From Pseudomonas sp. LB-090624 (GTDB lineage: Bacteria; Pseudomonadota; Gammaproteobacteria; Pseudomonadales; Pseudomonadaceae): a stretch of DNA of 64,000 nucleotides. Made by a program: the position numbers and the translations under genes. The first letter of the stretch is position 1; every line of letters begins with the position of its first letter. The notes beneath the pieces are model-generated. The model saw nothing but the letters and a program-made list of their open reading frames with translations, did not search any database and was not told where the DNA came from. The stretch covers positions 62,001 through 126,000 of the forward strand of contig NZ_QJRL01000011.1 in assembly GCF_003205205.1 (NCBI RefSeq), read 5' to 3'. Shown here piece after piece: positions 1 through 10,394 of the stretch.

Positions 1-707
1 TGGTGCCCGCCGTGGAAGGCTATGCAGCCAGCCTGCCGCCGCTGGGCAAACATCAGTTGCCGGTACAGAGCCTGCTGGTAGCCACCGAGCCGTTGCCGGA
101 AACCACCTGGGAGCAGATTGGCCTGAGCCAGGGCCAGGCCTTCAGTGAAAGCAGCCGCCAAGTCACCTATGGCCAGCGGACTGCTGACAACCGCCTGGTG
201 TTCGGCGCACGGGGTGGCTACCGCTTTGGTGGCCGCCTACGCGAAAACTTCAACCTCGACGAGCACGAAATCGAGCTGCGCCGCTACCTGTTCAGCGAGC
301 TGTTCCCACAGCTCAAGCACGTGCGCATCACCCATTCGTGGGGCGGTAACCTTGGCATGGCGCGGCGCTTCCGCCCGCACATGCTCTGCGACCGCCAGCG
401 CGGCATCGCCCTGGCCGGCGGCTACGGCGGCGAAGGTGTCGGTGCCACCAACCTGGGCGGACGCACCCTGGCAGCGCTGATCCTCAACCAGCACAACGAG
501 CTGACCGCGCAACCCTGGGTGCTCGACAACCGACCCGTATCAAGCCTGGCCAGCTGGCCACCCGAACCCTGCCGCTGGCTGGGCTACAACGCGATCATCC
601 AGAGTTTCGTCCACGAGGACCGGACCCTCGCCAACCCCGCCAGTGCGCCGTGGAGGCGGCGCCTGGCCAGCAACCTTGCGGACCTCATGGAAGGCTTCAT
701 GCACTGA
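1..707 (+). CDS. FAD-dependent oxidoreductase (PuuB/OrdL-like), 3' part only
   Basis: The reading frame is open from the first base, so the N-terminal half with the FAD-binding Rossmann motif lies outside the window. The visible ~235 residues match the C-terminal part of the DAO fold. Near the end is a glycine-rich segment (GGYGGEGVGATNLGG) that in this family closes over the flavin. These enzymes oxidise amines such as gamma-glutamylputrescine or sarcosine-like substrates. The cupin and the polyamine-binding protein downstream on the same strand fit a role in polyamine or amine catabolism. The substrate is inferred from family and context and is not proven by sequence. Confidence 0.8.
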   Translation, partial: VPAVEGYAASLPPLGKHQLPVQSLLVATEPLPETTWEQIGLSQGQAFSESSRQVTYGQRTADNRLVFGARGGYRFGGRLRENFNLDEHEIELRRYLFSELFPQLKHVRITHSWGGNLGMARRFRPHMLCDRQRGIALAGGYGGEGVGATNLGGRTLAALILNQHNELTAQPWVLDNRPVSSLASWPPEPCRWLGYNAIIQSFVHEDRTLANPASAPWRRRLASNLADLMEGFMH

Positions 708-740
708 CTTCCCTTTTACCCGACACAGGATCCACCGGTC

Positions 741-1082
741 ATGAGCATCACCCAGTTCAAGAACACCGACAGCGCCGTGCTCGACAGTTCCAACCCCGTT
801 GCGGTACCGCTCGGCGAGCCAGTGGCCGTGACCTCGGTCACCAGCGTGGAGCGCAGCGATGGCGTCGAAACCGGCATCTGGGAATGCACCCCGGGGCGGT
901 GGCGGCGGCAGATCGTGCAACAGGAGTTCTGCCATTTCATCAAGGGCCGCTGCACCTTCACCCCGGACGGTGGCGAGCCCTTGGTCATAGAAGCCGGAGA
1001 CGCACTGATGCTACCGGCCAATAGCACCGGCACCTGGGATATCCAGGAGACCGTGCGCAAGACCTACGTACTTATCTTCTGA
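741..1082 (+). CDS. Small cupin-domain protein (cupin_3/DUF861 type)
   Basis: This is a 113-residue single-domain protein. The pattern of short beta strands around residues 45-105, with G-R-C-T-F and E-A-G-D-A-L-M-L-P motifs, is typical of the small cupin_3 family seen beside amine and ureidoglycolate catabolic genes. The start ATG lies 33 bp after the oxidoreductase stop, so the two are probably co-transcribed. No enzymatic activity is assigned. Members are often thought to be accessory or regulatory partners of FAD amine oxidases, and that is inference here. Confidence 0.8.
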   Translation: MSITQFKNTDSAVLDSSNPVAVPLGEPVAVTSVTSVERSDGVETGIWECTPGRWRRQIVQQEFCHFIKGRCTFTPDGGEPLVIEAGDALMLPANSTGTWDIQETVRKTYVLIF

Positions 1083-1134
1083 TCCGCTGATCGCCTGCCT
1101 TCGATAACAACAGACAAAGCAAGGTAAACCCGAC

Positions 1135-2214
1135 ATGCGCACACTCCTTATCGCCCCCTTGATGCTGGCCGCCAGCGTGGCCGGTGCCGCCGAAACGGTA
1201 AAGATCTACAACTGGTCCAGCTACGTTGCCCCGGACACGCTGAAGAACTTCCAGCAAGCCAGCGGTATCGTGCCCACCTACGACGTATACGACAGCAACG
1301 AAACCCTCGACGGCAAGCTGATGACCGGCAACTCCGGCTACGACGTGGTGTTTCCCTCCAACCACTTCATGGCCCGGCAGATTCAGGGCAAGGCCCTGAA
1401 GCATCTGGACAAGTCGCAGTTACCCAACTGGCACAACCTCAACCCGGTGCTGCTCAAGGCGCTGGAGGTCAACGACCCGGGCAACCAGTACGGCTTCCCG
1501 TACCTATGGGGCAGTACCGGCATCGGCTACAACATCGACAAGGTCAAGGCGGTGCTCGGCGACAACGCGCCCGTGGACTCCTGGGACCTGATCTTCAAGC
1601 CCGAGTACATGAGCAAGCTGAAAAGCTGTGGCGTCGCAGTGCTGGACAATGGCCCCGAACTGCTGCCGATCGCCCTGCACTACCTGGGCCTGCCGCACCA
1701 CAGCCAGAACCCGGCGGACTACGACAAGGCCAAGGCGCTGCTGATGCAGGTACGGCCGTACATCAGCTATTTCCACTCGTCCAAGTACACCGGCGACCTG
1801 GCCAACGGCGATATCTGCGTGGTGGTGGGCTTCTCGGGGGATGTGCTGCAGGCGAAGAACCGTGCCGACGAGGCGAACAATGGCGTGAAGGTGGGCTATT
1901 CGATTCCCAAGGAAGGCGCGCCGATGTGGTTCGACATGGTGGCCATGCCGGCCGATGCACCCGATGAAAAGGCCGGGTATGCCTACATGAACTACCTGCT
2001 GCAGCCGGAGGTGATGGCCAACATCAGCAACCATGTGCAATACGCAAACGGCAACCTCAAGGCGGATGGGCTGGTAGACCCGGCAATGAAGGGCAATACG
2101 ATGATTTACCCAAGCGACGAGGTGATGGGCAAGCTGTATGCGCTGGAAGCGATGCCGGCGAAGATCGACCGTATTCGTACGCGAATCTGGACCAGTATCA
2201 AAGCCGGAAATTGA
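1135..2214 (+). CDS. Polyamine ABC transporter substrate-binding protein (PotF/SpuD family)
   Basis: The 359-residue protein begins with a typical Sec signal peptide of about 18 residues ending in AGAA. The mature start (VKIYNWSSYVAP) is the hallmark of putrescine/spermidine binding proteins, and later motifs such as Y-G-F-P-Y-L-W-G-S-T-G-I-G-Y-N fit the same family. It should bind a polyamine in the periplasm and deliver it to an ABC permease. No permease or ATPase gene lies beside it, so it probably works with a transporter encoded elsewhere. It follows the FAD oxidoreductase and the cupin, which suggests coupled uptake and oxidation. A strong GC hairpin follows the stop codon. Confidence 0.9.
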   Translation: MRTLLIAPLMLAASVAGAAETVKIYNWSSYVAPDTLKNFQQASGIVPTYDVYDSNETLDGKLMTGNSGYDVVFPSNHFMARQIQGKALKHLDKSQLPNWHNLNPVLLKALEVNDPGNQYGFPYLWGSTGIGYNIDKVKAVLGDNAPVDSWDLIFKPEYMSKLKSCGVAVLDNGPELLPIALHYLGLPHHSQNPADYDKAKALLMQVRPYISYFHSSKYTGDLANGDICVVVGFSGDVLQAKNRADEANNGVKVGYSIPKEGAPMWFDMVAMPADAPDEKAGYAYMNYLLQPEVMANISNHVQYANGNLKADGLVDPAMKGNTMIYPSDEVMGKLYALEAMPAKIDRIRTRIWTSIKAGN

Positions 2215-2217
2215 AAT

Positions 2218-2241
2218 GGGGCCGCCTGGCGGCCCCGATTT
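2218..2241. terminator. Bidirectional terminator hairpin between convergent genes
   Basis: A perfect 9-bp stem (GGGGCCGCC, single T, GGCGGCCCC) is flanked by AAAT on the left and GATTT on the right. It sits 3 bp after the stop of the polyamine-binding gene and 7 bp before the prfC stop, so it can end transcription from both sides. Confidence 0.75.
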
Positions 2242-2247
2242 CAGGCC

Positions 2248-3831
<1,584 letters not shown>

Positions 3832-4306
3832 GGGAAATCGCCTGACTGGGGGATTTGAAAGGGGCAGTATCATACCTGAAGTTGGGCCTGGACCAAAATC
3901 TGCGGAAGCAGGCGCGGGTTTACCCGCGAAGATGCCGGCACAGACAAAAGAAATCCAACAGACCATCGCTTTATCACGACAAATGACCAAAGCGCAGTTA
4001 TTTCAACGCCTGCAGCCAATTAAGGCGCTGTTTTTTCTCGCCATGAATCCTGCCACCCAGCGATTAACACTGGCCAAATGCCGCCTCAGATGGGAACCTT
4101 TACGCCCACGGAGACGTCCACTCCCCTGCAACCCGCTTCGGTTGGGGACTGGTTTCATCAGCATTTTCGGGCCCGACGGGGTTCGGCTCATGGCCTGATC
4201 GCAGCCTTCGGCTTGCATCTCGCTGCTACTCGCGAACACACCACCCGCCGCCAGGATTGGCCGGCTTCCAAGAAGTGTGCTCGCCGACAACACAAGGAGT
4301 CCGCCT
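3832..4306. other. 475-bp intergenic region with one REP-like hairpin
   Basis: This is the divergent spacer between prfC and the osmoprotectant transporter, and it must hold promoters for both. I see no convincing gene; the short open frames on either strand lack an SD and family signal. A REP hairpin sits near the prfC side. The last 15 bases carry the SD for the permease gene. No riboswitch or RNA gene is recognised. Confidence 0.6.
3911..3943. repeat. REP-like element
   Basis: The core inverted repeat CGCGGGT-TT-ACCCGCG (3913-3928) is followed by GAAGATGCCGGCACAG. It matches the family of intergenic repeats found at several other sites in this window (for example 20305-20336 and 22384-22415). 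Confidence 0.75.
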
Positions 4307-5020
4307 GTGGCTAAACGCTACGGAAAGGGGCTGTTGGGATGGGCCGCCGTGCTCGTCATCCTGGCCCTGCTGGTCCACTGGATCGGCATCGACACGATCG
4401 CGCGTTATCGCGACGATCTTGGGTTCTACCTGCAAGCGCACCTGGTATTGGTGCTGGCTTCGATGGCGGCGGCGCTGGCCGTGGGCATCCCCGCCGGCAT
4501 TGCGTTAAGTCGACCGCACCGGGTCGACAAAGCCGAGCGCTTTATGCAGTTCTTCAACGTTGGCAACACCATTCCCCCCCTTGCCGTTCTGGCCATCGCC
4601 CTGAGTATCCTGGGCATCGGCGCCGGGCCTGCGATCTTCGCACTGTTCCTCGCGTCCCTCCTGCCCATCGTGCGCAACACCTACGAAGGCCTGAAAAACG
4701 TCCCCGCCTCGCTCAAGGAAGCCGCTACCGGCATCGGCATGACCCCGCGCCAGCAACTCTGGCAGGTGGAGCTGCCCAACGCGGTGCCGATCATCGTCGG
4801 CGGCGTACGCGTGGCCCTGGCGTTGAACGTGGGCACCGCACCGCTGGCATTCCTGATCGGCGCCAACAGCCTGGGCAGCCTGATCTTCCCCGGCATCGCC
4901 CTGAACAACCAGCCGCAGCTGCTGCTCGGGGCCGCCTGCACCGCGCTGCTGGCACTGGTGCTGGACGCAGCGGTGAGTTTCTCCAGCAGGCGCTGGCTGG
5001 AACGTGGCCTGGCCCAATAA
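4307..5020 (+). CDS. Quaternary-amine (glycine betaine/choline-type) ABC transporter permease 1
   Basis: This 237-residue, very hydrophobic protein has the binding-protein-dependent permease signature (EAATGIGMTPRQQLWQVELPNAVP) around residues 140-165, the loop that docks on the ATPase. It belongs to the OpuCB/OsmW/YehW-type permeases that import glycine betaine, carnitine or choline as osmoprotectants. I choose the GTG at 4307 because a clear AAGGAG lies 7 bp upstream; a longer frame starting at 4277 has no SD. It is the first of four same-strand genes encoding a complete transporter. Confidence 0.92.
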   Translation: MAKRYGKGLLGWAAVLVILALLVHWIGIDTIARYRDDLGFYLQAHLVLVLASMAAALAVGIPAGIALSRPHRVDKAERFMQFFNVGNTIPPLAVLAIALSILGIGAGPAIFALFLASLLPIVRNTYEGLKNVPASLKEAATGIGMTPRQQLWQVELPNAVPIIVGGVRVALALNVGTAPLAFLIGANSLGSLIFPGIALNNQPQLLLGAACTALLALVLDAAVSFSSRRWLERGLAQ

Positions 5021-5033
5021 GGATAGGAAACGC

Positions 5034-5945
5034 ATGAAGAAGAGAATCGCCTTGCTGCTGGGCGCGGCCCTGCTGTTCGCAGGAGTTGCCCAGGCAGCGG
5101 AAAAACCCCTGGTGCGCATCGGCGCGCGGGTGTTCACCGAACAGACCGTGCTCGCCGAAATCACCGCGCAGTACCTGCGCGCCAACGGCTTTGACGTACG
5201 CGTCACCACCGGCCTTGGCAGCAGCATCGCTCGCCAGGCCCAGGAAACCGGCCAGCTCGACCTGATGTGGGAATACACCGGGGTATCGCTGGTGTCCTAC
5301 AACCACATCGATGAGCGTATGCCCAGTGCCGAGGCCACCTACGCCAAGGTCAAGGAGCTGGATGCCAAGAAAGACCTGATCTGGCTGACCCCATCGAAAT
5401 TCAGCAACACCTATGCCCTCGGCTTGCCGAAGCAGGTCGCCGAGGCCTACCCCCAGATCAATTCGATCAGCGACCTCAACCAGGTGCTGCGCGACGAGCG
5501 CAAGCGTAACCACCTGGTGGCCCTGGACACCGAGTTCGCCAACCGCCCCGACGGCCTGGTCGGGCTCAAGGAGATGTACGACCTGCAGGTCGGCCGCGCC
5601 AACATCCGCCAGATGGACGCAGGCCTGGTCTACACGGCCATGCACAACAACCAAGTGTTCGCAGGCCTGGTCTACACCACCGACGGTCGCCTGAGCGCGT
5701 TCAACCTCAAGCTGCTCGAAGACGACAAGCACTACTTCCCCGACTACACCGCCGCCCCGGTGGTGCGCAAGGCCGTGCTCGACGCCAACCCGCAACTGGT
5801 CGCCCTGCTCAAGCCACTGGCCGAGCAGCTCGATGACGAGACCATGCGCCAGCTCAACGCCAAGGTCGACGTGGACCACCAGAACCCGTCCGCAGTGGCC
5901 GCCGCGTTCCTGCGAGAGCATCCCCTCAAGGAGGTACAGCCATGA
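5034..5945 (+). CDS. Osmoprotectant ABC transporter periplasmic binding protein (OpuC/OsmF family)
   Basis: The 303-residue protein starts MKKRIALLLGAALLFAGVAQAAE, a textbook signal peptide. The mature region (VRIGARVFTEQTVLAEITAQYL, then GLGSS and LDLMWEYTGV) is the type-II glycine betaine/choline-binding fold. I set the start at ATG 5034 because the upstream in-frame extension to 5004 overlaps the permease gene and would bury the signal peptide. The gene lies 13 bp after permease 1 and overlaps permease 2 by 4 bp, so all are translated from one message. Confidence 0.92.
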   Translation: MKKRIALLLGAALLFAGVAQAAEKPLVRIGARVFTEQTVLAEITAQYLRANGFDVRVTTGLGSSIARQAQETGQLDLMWEYTGVSLVSYNHIDERMPSAEATYAKVKELDAKKDLIWLTPSKFSNTYALGLPKQVAEAYPQINSISDLNQVLRDERKRNHLVALDTEFANRPDGLVGLKEMYDLQVGRANIRQMDAGLVYTAMHNNQVFAGLVYTTDGRLSAFNLKLLEDDKHYFPDYTAAPVVRKAVLDANPQLVALLKPLAEQLDDETMRQLNAKVDVDHQNPSAVAAAFLREHPLKEVQP

Positions 5946-6595
5946 GCCTGCTCGACACGTTCGCCCACCTCGACTGGGCCCAGGTGCTGCAACTGACCTG
6001 GCAGCACATCATGCTGGTCGGCATCGCCGTCGGCCTGGCGATCCTCGTTGGCGTGCCGCTGGGTATCCTGATGACCCGCTTCCCGGCGGTGGCCGGCCCG
6101 CTGCAGGCCAGCGCCACGGTGCTGCTGACCATCCCATCGATTGCGTTGTTCGGCCTGCTGCTGCCGTTCTACTCCAAGTTCGGCCAGGGGCTGGGCCCCT
6201 TGCCGGCGATCACTGCCGTGTTTCTTTATTCGCTGCTGCCAATCCTGCGCAACACCTACCTGGCCCTGACCAATGTCGAGCCCGGTATCCGTGAAGCCGC
6301 GCGTGGCATCGGCATGACCTTCGGCCAGCGCCTGCGCATGGTCGAGCTGCCCATCGCCGTGCCGGTGATCCTCGCCGGCGTGCGCACTGCCGTGGTGATG
6401 AACATCGGTGTGATGACCATTGCCGCCACCATCGGCGCTGGCGGCCTCGGCGTGCTGATTCTGACTTCCATCAGCCGCAGCGACATGTCGATGCTGCTGG
6501 TCGGCGCCGTACTGGTCAGCCTGCTGGCGATCATCGCCGACCTGCTGCTGCAAACCCTGCAACGTGCCCTGACTCCAGAAGGACTGCGCTCATGA
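5942..6595 (+). CDS. Quaternary-amine ABC transporter permease 2
   Basis: This 217-residue integral membrane protein has about five or six hydrophobic segments and an ATPase-docking loop (EAARGIGMTFGQRLRMVELPIAVP) at about residues 118-142, very like that of permease 1. The two probably form the heterodimeric channel. The ATG overlaps the stop of the binding-protein gene by 4 bp, and its own stop overlaps the ATPase start in the same way, so the three genes are translationally coupled. Confidence 0.92.
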   Translation: MSLLDTFAHLDWAQVLQLTWQHIMLVGIAVGLAILVGVPLGILMTRFPAVAGPLQASATVLLTIPSIALFGLLLPFYSKFGQGLGPLPAITAVFLYSLLPILRNTYLALTNVEPGIREAARGIGMTFGQRLRMVELPIAVPVILAGVRTAVVMNIGVMTIAATIGAGGLGVLILTSISRSDMSMLLVGAVLVSLLAIIADLLLQTLQRALTPEGLRS

Positions 6596-7749
6596 TCGAA
6601 CTGAAGAACCTCAGCAAAACCTTCAACGTCAACGGCAAGGACGTCAAAGCCGTCGACTCGGTAAGCCTCACCGTCAACGAAGGGGAAATCTGCGTGTTCC
6701 TCGGCCCGTCGGGCTGCGGCAAGAGCACCACGCTGAAAATGATCAACCGCCTGATCACACCGACCTCCGGCCAGGTGTTCATCAACGGCGAAGACACCAC
6801 CGGCCTGGACGAAGTCACCCTGCGCCGGCACATCGGCTACGTGATCCAGCAGATCGGCCTGTTCCCCAACATGACCATCGAGGAAAACATTACCGTGGTC
6901 CCGCGCCTGCTTGGCTGGGATAAACAGAAATGCCACGAGCGCGCCCGCGAACTGATGCACATGATCAAGCTGGAGCCCAAGCAGTACCTGCAGCGCTACC
7001 CACGCGAGCTTTCCGGTGGCCAGCAGCAGCGTATCGGCGTGATCCGTGCGCTGGCGGCAGAAGCGCCGGTACTGTTGATGGATGAACCGTTCGGCGCGGT
7101 CGACCCGATCAACCGCGAGATGATCCAGAACGAGTTCTTCGAGATGCAGCGGGCGCTGAACAAGACCGTGATCATGGTCAGCCATGACATCGACGAAGCG
7201 ATCAAGCTGGGCGACAAGATTGCCATCTTCCGTGCCGGCAAGCTGTTGCAGCTGGATCACCCGGATACCCTGCTGGCGCACCCGGCGGATGATTTCGTCA
7301 GCAACTTCGTTGGCCAGGACAGCACCCTCAAACGCCTGTTGCTGGTGCGTGCCGAGGATGCGGCGGACAACGCGCCGTCGGTGAGCCCGGAAACACCTGT
7401 GAGCGACGCGCTGGAGCTGCTGGATGAGCACGACCGCCGCTACGTGGTAGTGACCGATGCACAGAACAAGGCCCTGGGCTACGTGCGCCGGCGCGACATG
7501 CACCGCCAGCAAGGCACTTGCGGTGATTTCCTGCGGCAGTTCAATGCCACGGCGTCGTACGATGAGCACTTGCGCATCCTGCTGTCGCGCATGTATGAGT
7601 TCAACCGCGCGTGGTTGCCAGTGCTGGATGCCGAGCAAGTATTCCTGGGCGAGGTGACGCAGGAGTCGATCGCGGCGTACCTGAGCTCGGGGAGATCGCG
7701 CGGGGCCAAGACCAGCATCGTCTCGCCGGCCGAGGCAGTGGTTTCGTAA
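6592..7749 (+). CDS. Quaternary-amine ABC transporter ATP-binding protein with CBS domains
   Basis: The 385-residue ATPase has Walker A GPSGCGKST at residues 38-46, Q-loop VIQQIGLFPNMT, signature LSGGQQQR near 140 and Walker B LLMDEPFGAVDP near 162. A C-terminal region from about residue 255 contains two CBS-like repeats (for example RYVVVTDAQNKALGYV and PVLDAEQVFLGEVT). In OpuA/OpuC-type osmoprotectant importers such CBS pairs sense ionic strength, so salt-controlled transport is plausible. It is the last gene of the four-gene operon. Confidence 0.93.
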   Translation: MIELKNLSKTFNVNGKDVKAVDSVSLTVNEGEICVFLGPSGCGKSTTLKMINRLITPTSGQVFINGEDTTGLDEVTLRRHIGYVIQQIGLFPNMTIEENITVVPRLLGWDKQKCHERARELMHMIKLEPKQYLQRYPRELSGGQQQRIGVIRALAAEAPVLLMDEPFGAVDPINREMIQNEFFEMQRALNKTVIMVSHDIDEAIKLGDKIAIFRAGKLLQLDHPDTLLAHPADDFVSNFVGQDSTLKRLLLVRAEDAADNAPSVSPETPVSDALELLDEHDRRYVVVTDAQNKALGYVRRRDMHRQQGTCGDFLRQFNATASYDEHLRILLSRMYEFNRAWLPVLDAEQVFLGEVTQESIAAYLSSGRSRGAKTSIVSPAEAVVS

Positions 7750-7755
7750 TGCCCG

Positions 7756-7775
7756 GGGGCGCCTTGCGCCCCATT
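7756..7775 (+). terminator. Terminator-like hairpin after the osmoprotectant operon
   Basis: GGGGCGC-CTT-GCGCCCC forms a perfect 7-bp stem just after the ATPase stop codon and is followed by ATTCT. The T-run is weak, so this is a candidate only. Confidence 0.5.
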
Positions 7776-7799
7776 CTCGGGACGGCGTCGATATCAAGC

Positions 7800-7848
7800 C
7801 TGTGGGAGCGGGCTTGCCCCGCGAATGGGCCGCACAGCGGCCCCCGGC
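7800..7848. repeat. REP-like element with a second adjacent hairpin
   Basis: TGTGGGAGCGGGCTTGCCCCGC is the common P. putida-type REP core. It is followed by a second perfect hairpin GGGCCGC-ACA-GCGGCCC (7827-7843). The element lies between the convergent transporter operon and TonB-receptor gene and may also work as a transcription stop. Confidence 0.7.
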
Positions 7849-7857
7849 GAGTTCAGA

Positions 7858-10287
7858 TCAGAACCCTACGCTAGCCTGCACATAGAAAGTCCGCGGCTCA
7901 CCCACATAGAGGCCGGCATTGTTGTCGCTGGAGCGGGTGAAGTACTGCTTGTCGAACAGGTTCTTCACCCCCGCCGCCAGCTTCAGGTTGGACACTTCAG
8001 GCCCGAATTCATACCCACCGCGGGCATGCCAGGTCACATAACCCGGAATATCGCCATACTGCCCGTCGGCACTTGGCTGGGTAATGTAATCGCCATTGAA
8101 GCTGCCGTCGGCATTGATCCCGGTACCCGGCGCACGCTGCTTCGATTGGGCATAGGCGTCCAGGTTCCAGGTCCAACGGTTAACGGCGTAACGCACCCCG
8201 GCAGTGGCCACCTGGCGCGAATAGAACGGCAGGTCACGGCCCTTGAAGCCCGGAATGTCCCCTTCATACGTAGCGCGGGTATAGGTATAGCCACCGCTCA
8301 CCGAAAGCCCGTCCAGCCGCGGGTCCAGCCCGGCCAGGTCATAACGCACCGAAGCCTCGATGCCCTGGTGCTTGGTCGCACCGAGGTTGGTCCAGCCCAC
8401 GTCGTTGCTGATGTACTGCAGCTCGTCATCGAAGTCGATGTAGAACGCGGTCAACTCACCGGCGAAACCACCGTTGTCATACCGGGTGCCGATTTCATAA
8501 GTCTTGGCCTTCTCCGGCTCCAGGCCATTGGCCGTGCTGTTGCCAGTACCGCCCTGGCCCAGCTGGAAGTACTGCAGGCTGCCAAACGAGGTCTCATAGT
8601 TGGCGAACACCTTCCACGCATCGGAGATGTGGTACATCACGCTCAGCGCCGGCAATGGCTCGTTGCTGGTGATGCTGCGCTTCTTCTCCGGCACTGGCTG
8701 GCCGTTGGCGCCGAGCACCGGGCGATCGCGCCAGTCAGTGTTGATGTGCTCGAAGCGGATGCCCGGGGTGATAGTCCAGTTGCCCACATCGATCTTGTCG
8801 TCGATGTAGTAGGCGCTGGCCTCGGTGCCGCCACTGCGGTCCTGGAACACGTGGCCATCGGAAGTCGGGGTAGGCGTCGGCACATTGTCGATCAGCGCCA
8901 GACGAGTGGACTGCTCACGCATCGCTTCTTTCAGGTAGCGGTAACCGACGCTGACTTCCTGGGTGGTCGGGCCTGCGAAAAAGACCCGCGACAGCCGGGG
9001 CTCGATGGCGAAGGTGTGATAATTGCGCGGGTATGACGACAGGGTCTTCATGTCGCGCGCGGCAATGGCGCTGCCACGGAAGCTGTCGGTGTAGTAGGTC
9101 AGCACTTCGAACTGGGTGGCTTCGTCGAGCTGGCGCTGCCACTTGAACGACACATCCTTGCGGCGGCCGGCGAAGTAGTCGTAATCGCGTACCGACTGAT
9201 ACGGGTTGCTGTCGTACTGGGCCTGGGTCAGGCCGCCGGGCATGTCGGCACGGCCATCGTAGTAATGGAAGTTGAGCCAGAACTCATCGACGTCGGTCGG
9301 CGCCCAGTGGGTCTTGAGAATGACGTCGTCGATATCGTTACCGTTATTGCTTTCGCGATAGCCGTTGCCGTTCACCCCGGTGTATAGCAACGCCACGCCC
9401 ATGCCGTTTTCCGCCGTGCCGCCGACGAAGGCCGACTCGGTATGCTTCCAGCCACCATGCTGGGAGGTTTCCAGGGTGGTGGACAGCTCGGCCGAAGCCT
9501 TCTCGGGGATCGCCCGGGTGACGAAGTTGATCACCCCGCCGACGTTCTGCGGGCCATAGCGCACCGAGCCTGCGCCACGCACCACGTCGATGCTGTCGAG
9601 GTTGCCCGAGGAAATGGGCGCCATCGACAGCTGTGGCTGGCCATAGGGTGCGAAGGCTGCGGGTATGCCGTCGATCAGCACCGTGGAGCGCGGTGACAGG
9701 CGCGACGTCAGGCCACGCACCCCAACGTTCAGCGACAGGTCACTGCCGCCGGTGCCGTTGGAGTCCTGCACCTGCACACCCGGGATACCGCGCAGCACAT
9801 CGCGCACGTTCATCGCGCCCTTCTCGACCATGGCCTCGCGGCGCACCACGGTGCGCGCGCCAGGGTGGTTCTGCACCACACTCTGTTGGGCATCCCCCAG
9901 CCAGTCACCAACCACCTTGATGTCCGTTGGTGCCAGCTCCAGGCTGCCGGTGGTCAAGGTGCCGTCGACCTGGGCCGGTTTGAGCACCACGGTGCCCTGG
10001 GACATTTCGTAGGTCAGGCCGCTGCCCTGCAACAATTGCTGCAGGGCTTGCTCAGGCGCCAATGGGCCGGACACGGCCGGGGCCTGCTTGCCAGCCACCA
10101 GTTCGGGGCTGAAGAACAGCTGCAGATTGGTCTGCTGGCCAAGCTGGCTCAGCGCCGAAGCCAGCGGCTGGGCCTGGATCTGGATCGCGCTGGCGGCCTG
10201 GACGGCCTGGCTATGGACGGCCGCGGCGCTGACCGCCAGGGCCAGCGCCAGGGCGCTCAAGCGTGGGAAGGGCTTGTTGTTGTTCAC
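7858..10287 (-). CDS. TonB-dependent ferric-siderophore receptor with N-terminal signalling domain (FecA-like)
   Basis: This 809-residue outer-membrane receptor has a signal peptide (to about residue 30), an STN signalling domain at about 35-90 (IQIQAQPLASALSQLGQQTNLQLFF), a plug domain with VRGLTSRLSPRSTVLIDGIP and a 22-strand barrel ending in aromatic F (VQASVGF). The STN domain and the fecI-fecR pair just upstream mean it should both import a ferric chelate and signal its presence. I choose the GTG at 10287 because AGGAAG lies about 10 bp upstream; the longer frame begins with TTG at 10323 and lacks an SD. The ligand is unknown; FecA-like suggests citrate or a similar iron chelate. Confidence 0.92.
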   Translation of the reverse strand: MNNNKPFPRLSALALALAVSAAAVHSQAVQAASAIQIQAQPLASALSQLGQQTNLQLFFSPELVAGKQAPAVSGPLAPEQALQQLLQGSGLTYEMSQGTVVLKPAQVDGTLTTGSLELAPTDIKVVGDWLGDAQQSVVQNHPGARTVVRREAMVEKGAMNVRDVLRGIPGVQVQDSNGTGGSDLSLNVGVRGLTSRLSPRSTVLIDGIPAAFAPYGQPQLSMAPISSGNLDSIDVVRGAGSVRYGPQNVGGVINFVTRAIPEKASAELSTTLETSQHGGWKHTESAFVGGTAENGMGVALLYTGVNGNGYRESNNGNDIDDVILKTHWAPTDVDEFWLNFHYYDGRADMPGGLTQAQYDSNPYQSVRDYDYFAGRRKDVSFKWQRQLDEATQFEVLTYYTDSFRGSAIAARDMKTLSSYPRNYHTFAIEPRLSRVFFAGPTTQEVSVGYRYLKEAMREQSTRLALIDNVPTPTPTSDGHVFQDRSGGTEASAYYIDDKIDVGNWTITPGIRFEHINTDWRDRPVLGANGQPVPEKKRSITSNEPLPALSVMYHISDAWKVFANYETSFGSLQYFQLGQGGTGNSTANGLEPEKAKTYEIGTRYDNGGFAGELTAFYIDFDDELQYISNDVGWTNLGATKHQGIEASVRYDLAGLDPRLDGLSVSGGYTYTRATYEGDIPGFKGRDLPFYSRQVATAGVRYAVNRWTWNLDAYAQSKQRAPGTGINADGSFNGDYITQPSADGQYGDIPGYVTWHARGGYEFGPEVSNLKLAAGVKNLFDKQYFTRSSDNNAGLYVGEPRTFYVQASVGF

Positions 10288-10394
10288 GTCGTCGAAACTT
10301 CCTGAATGCGGAATAAACGCCAACCGCGTGCAAATGGAAATGCTTGGCAGTTGCAGCTGGCGAGGAAGACGAACGAGCGGAAAAAAACCTGAAT

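Noticed and set aside
4003..4293. 96-codon minus-strand frame in the prfC-transporter spacer
   Set aside because: No SD, no hydrophobic or domain pattern, overlaps the transporter SD region.
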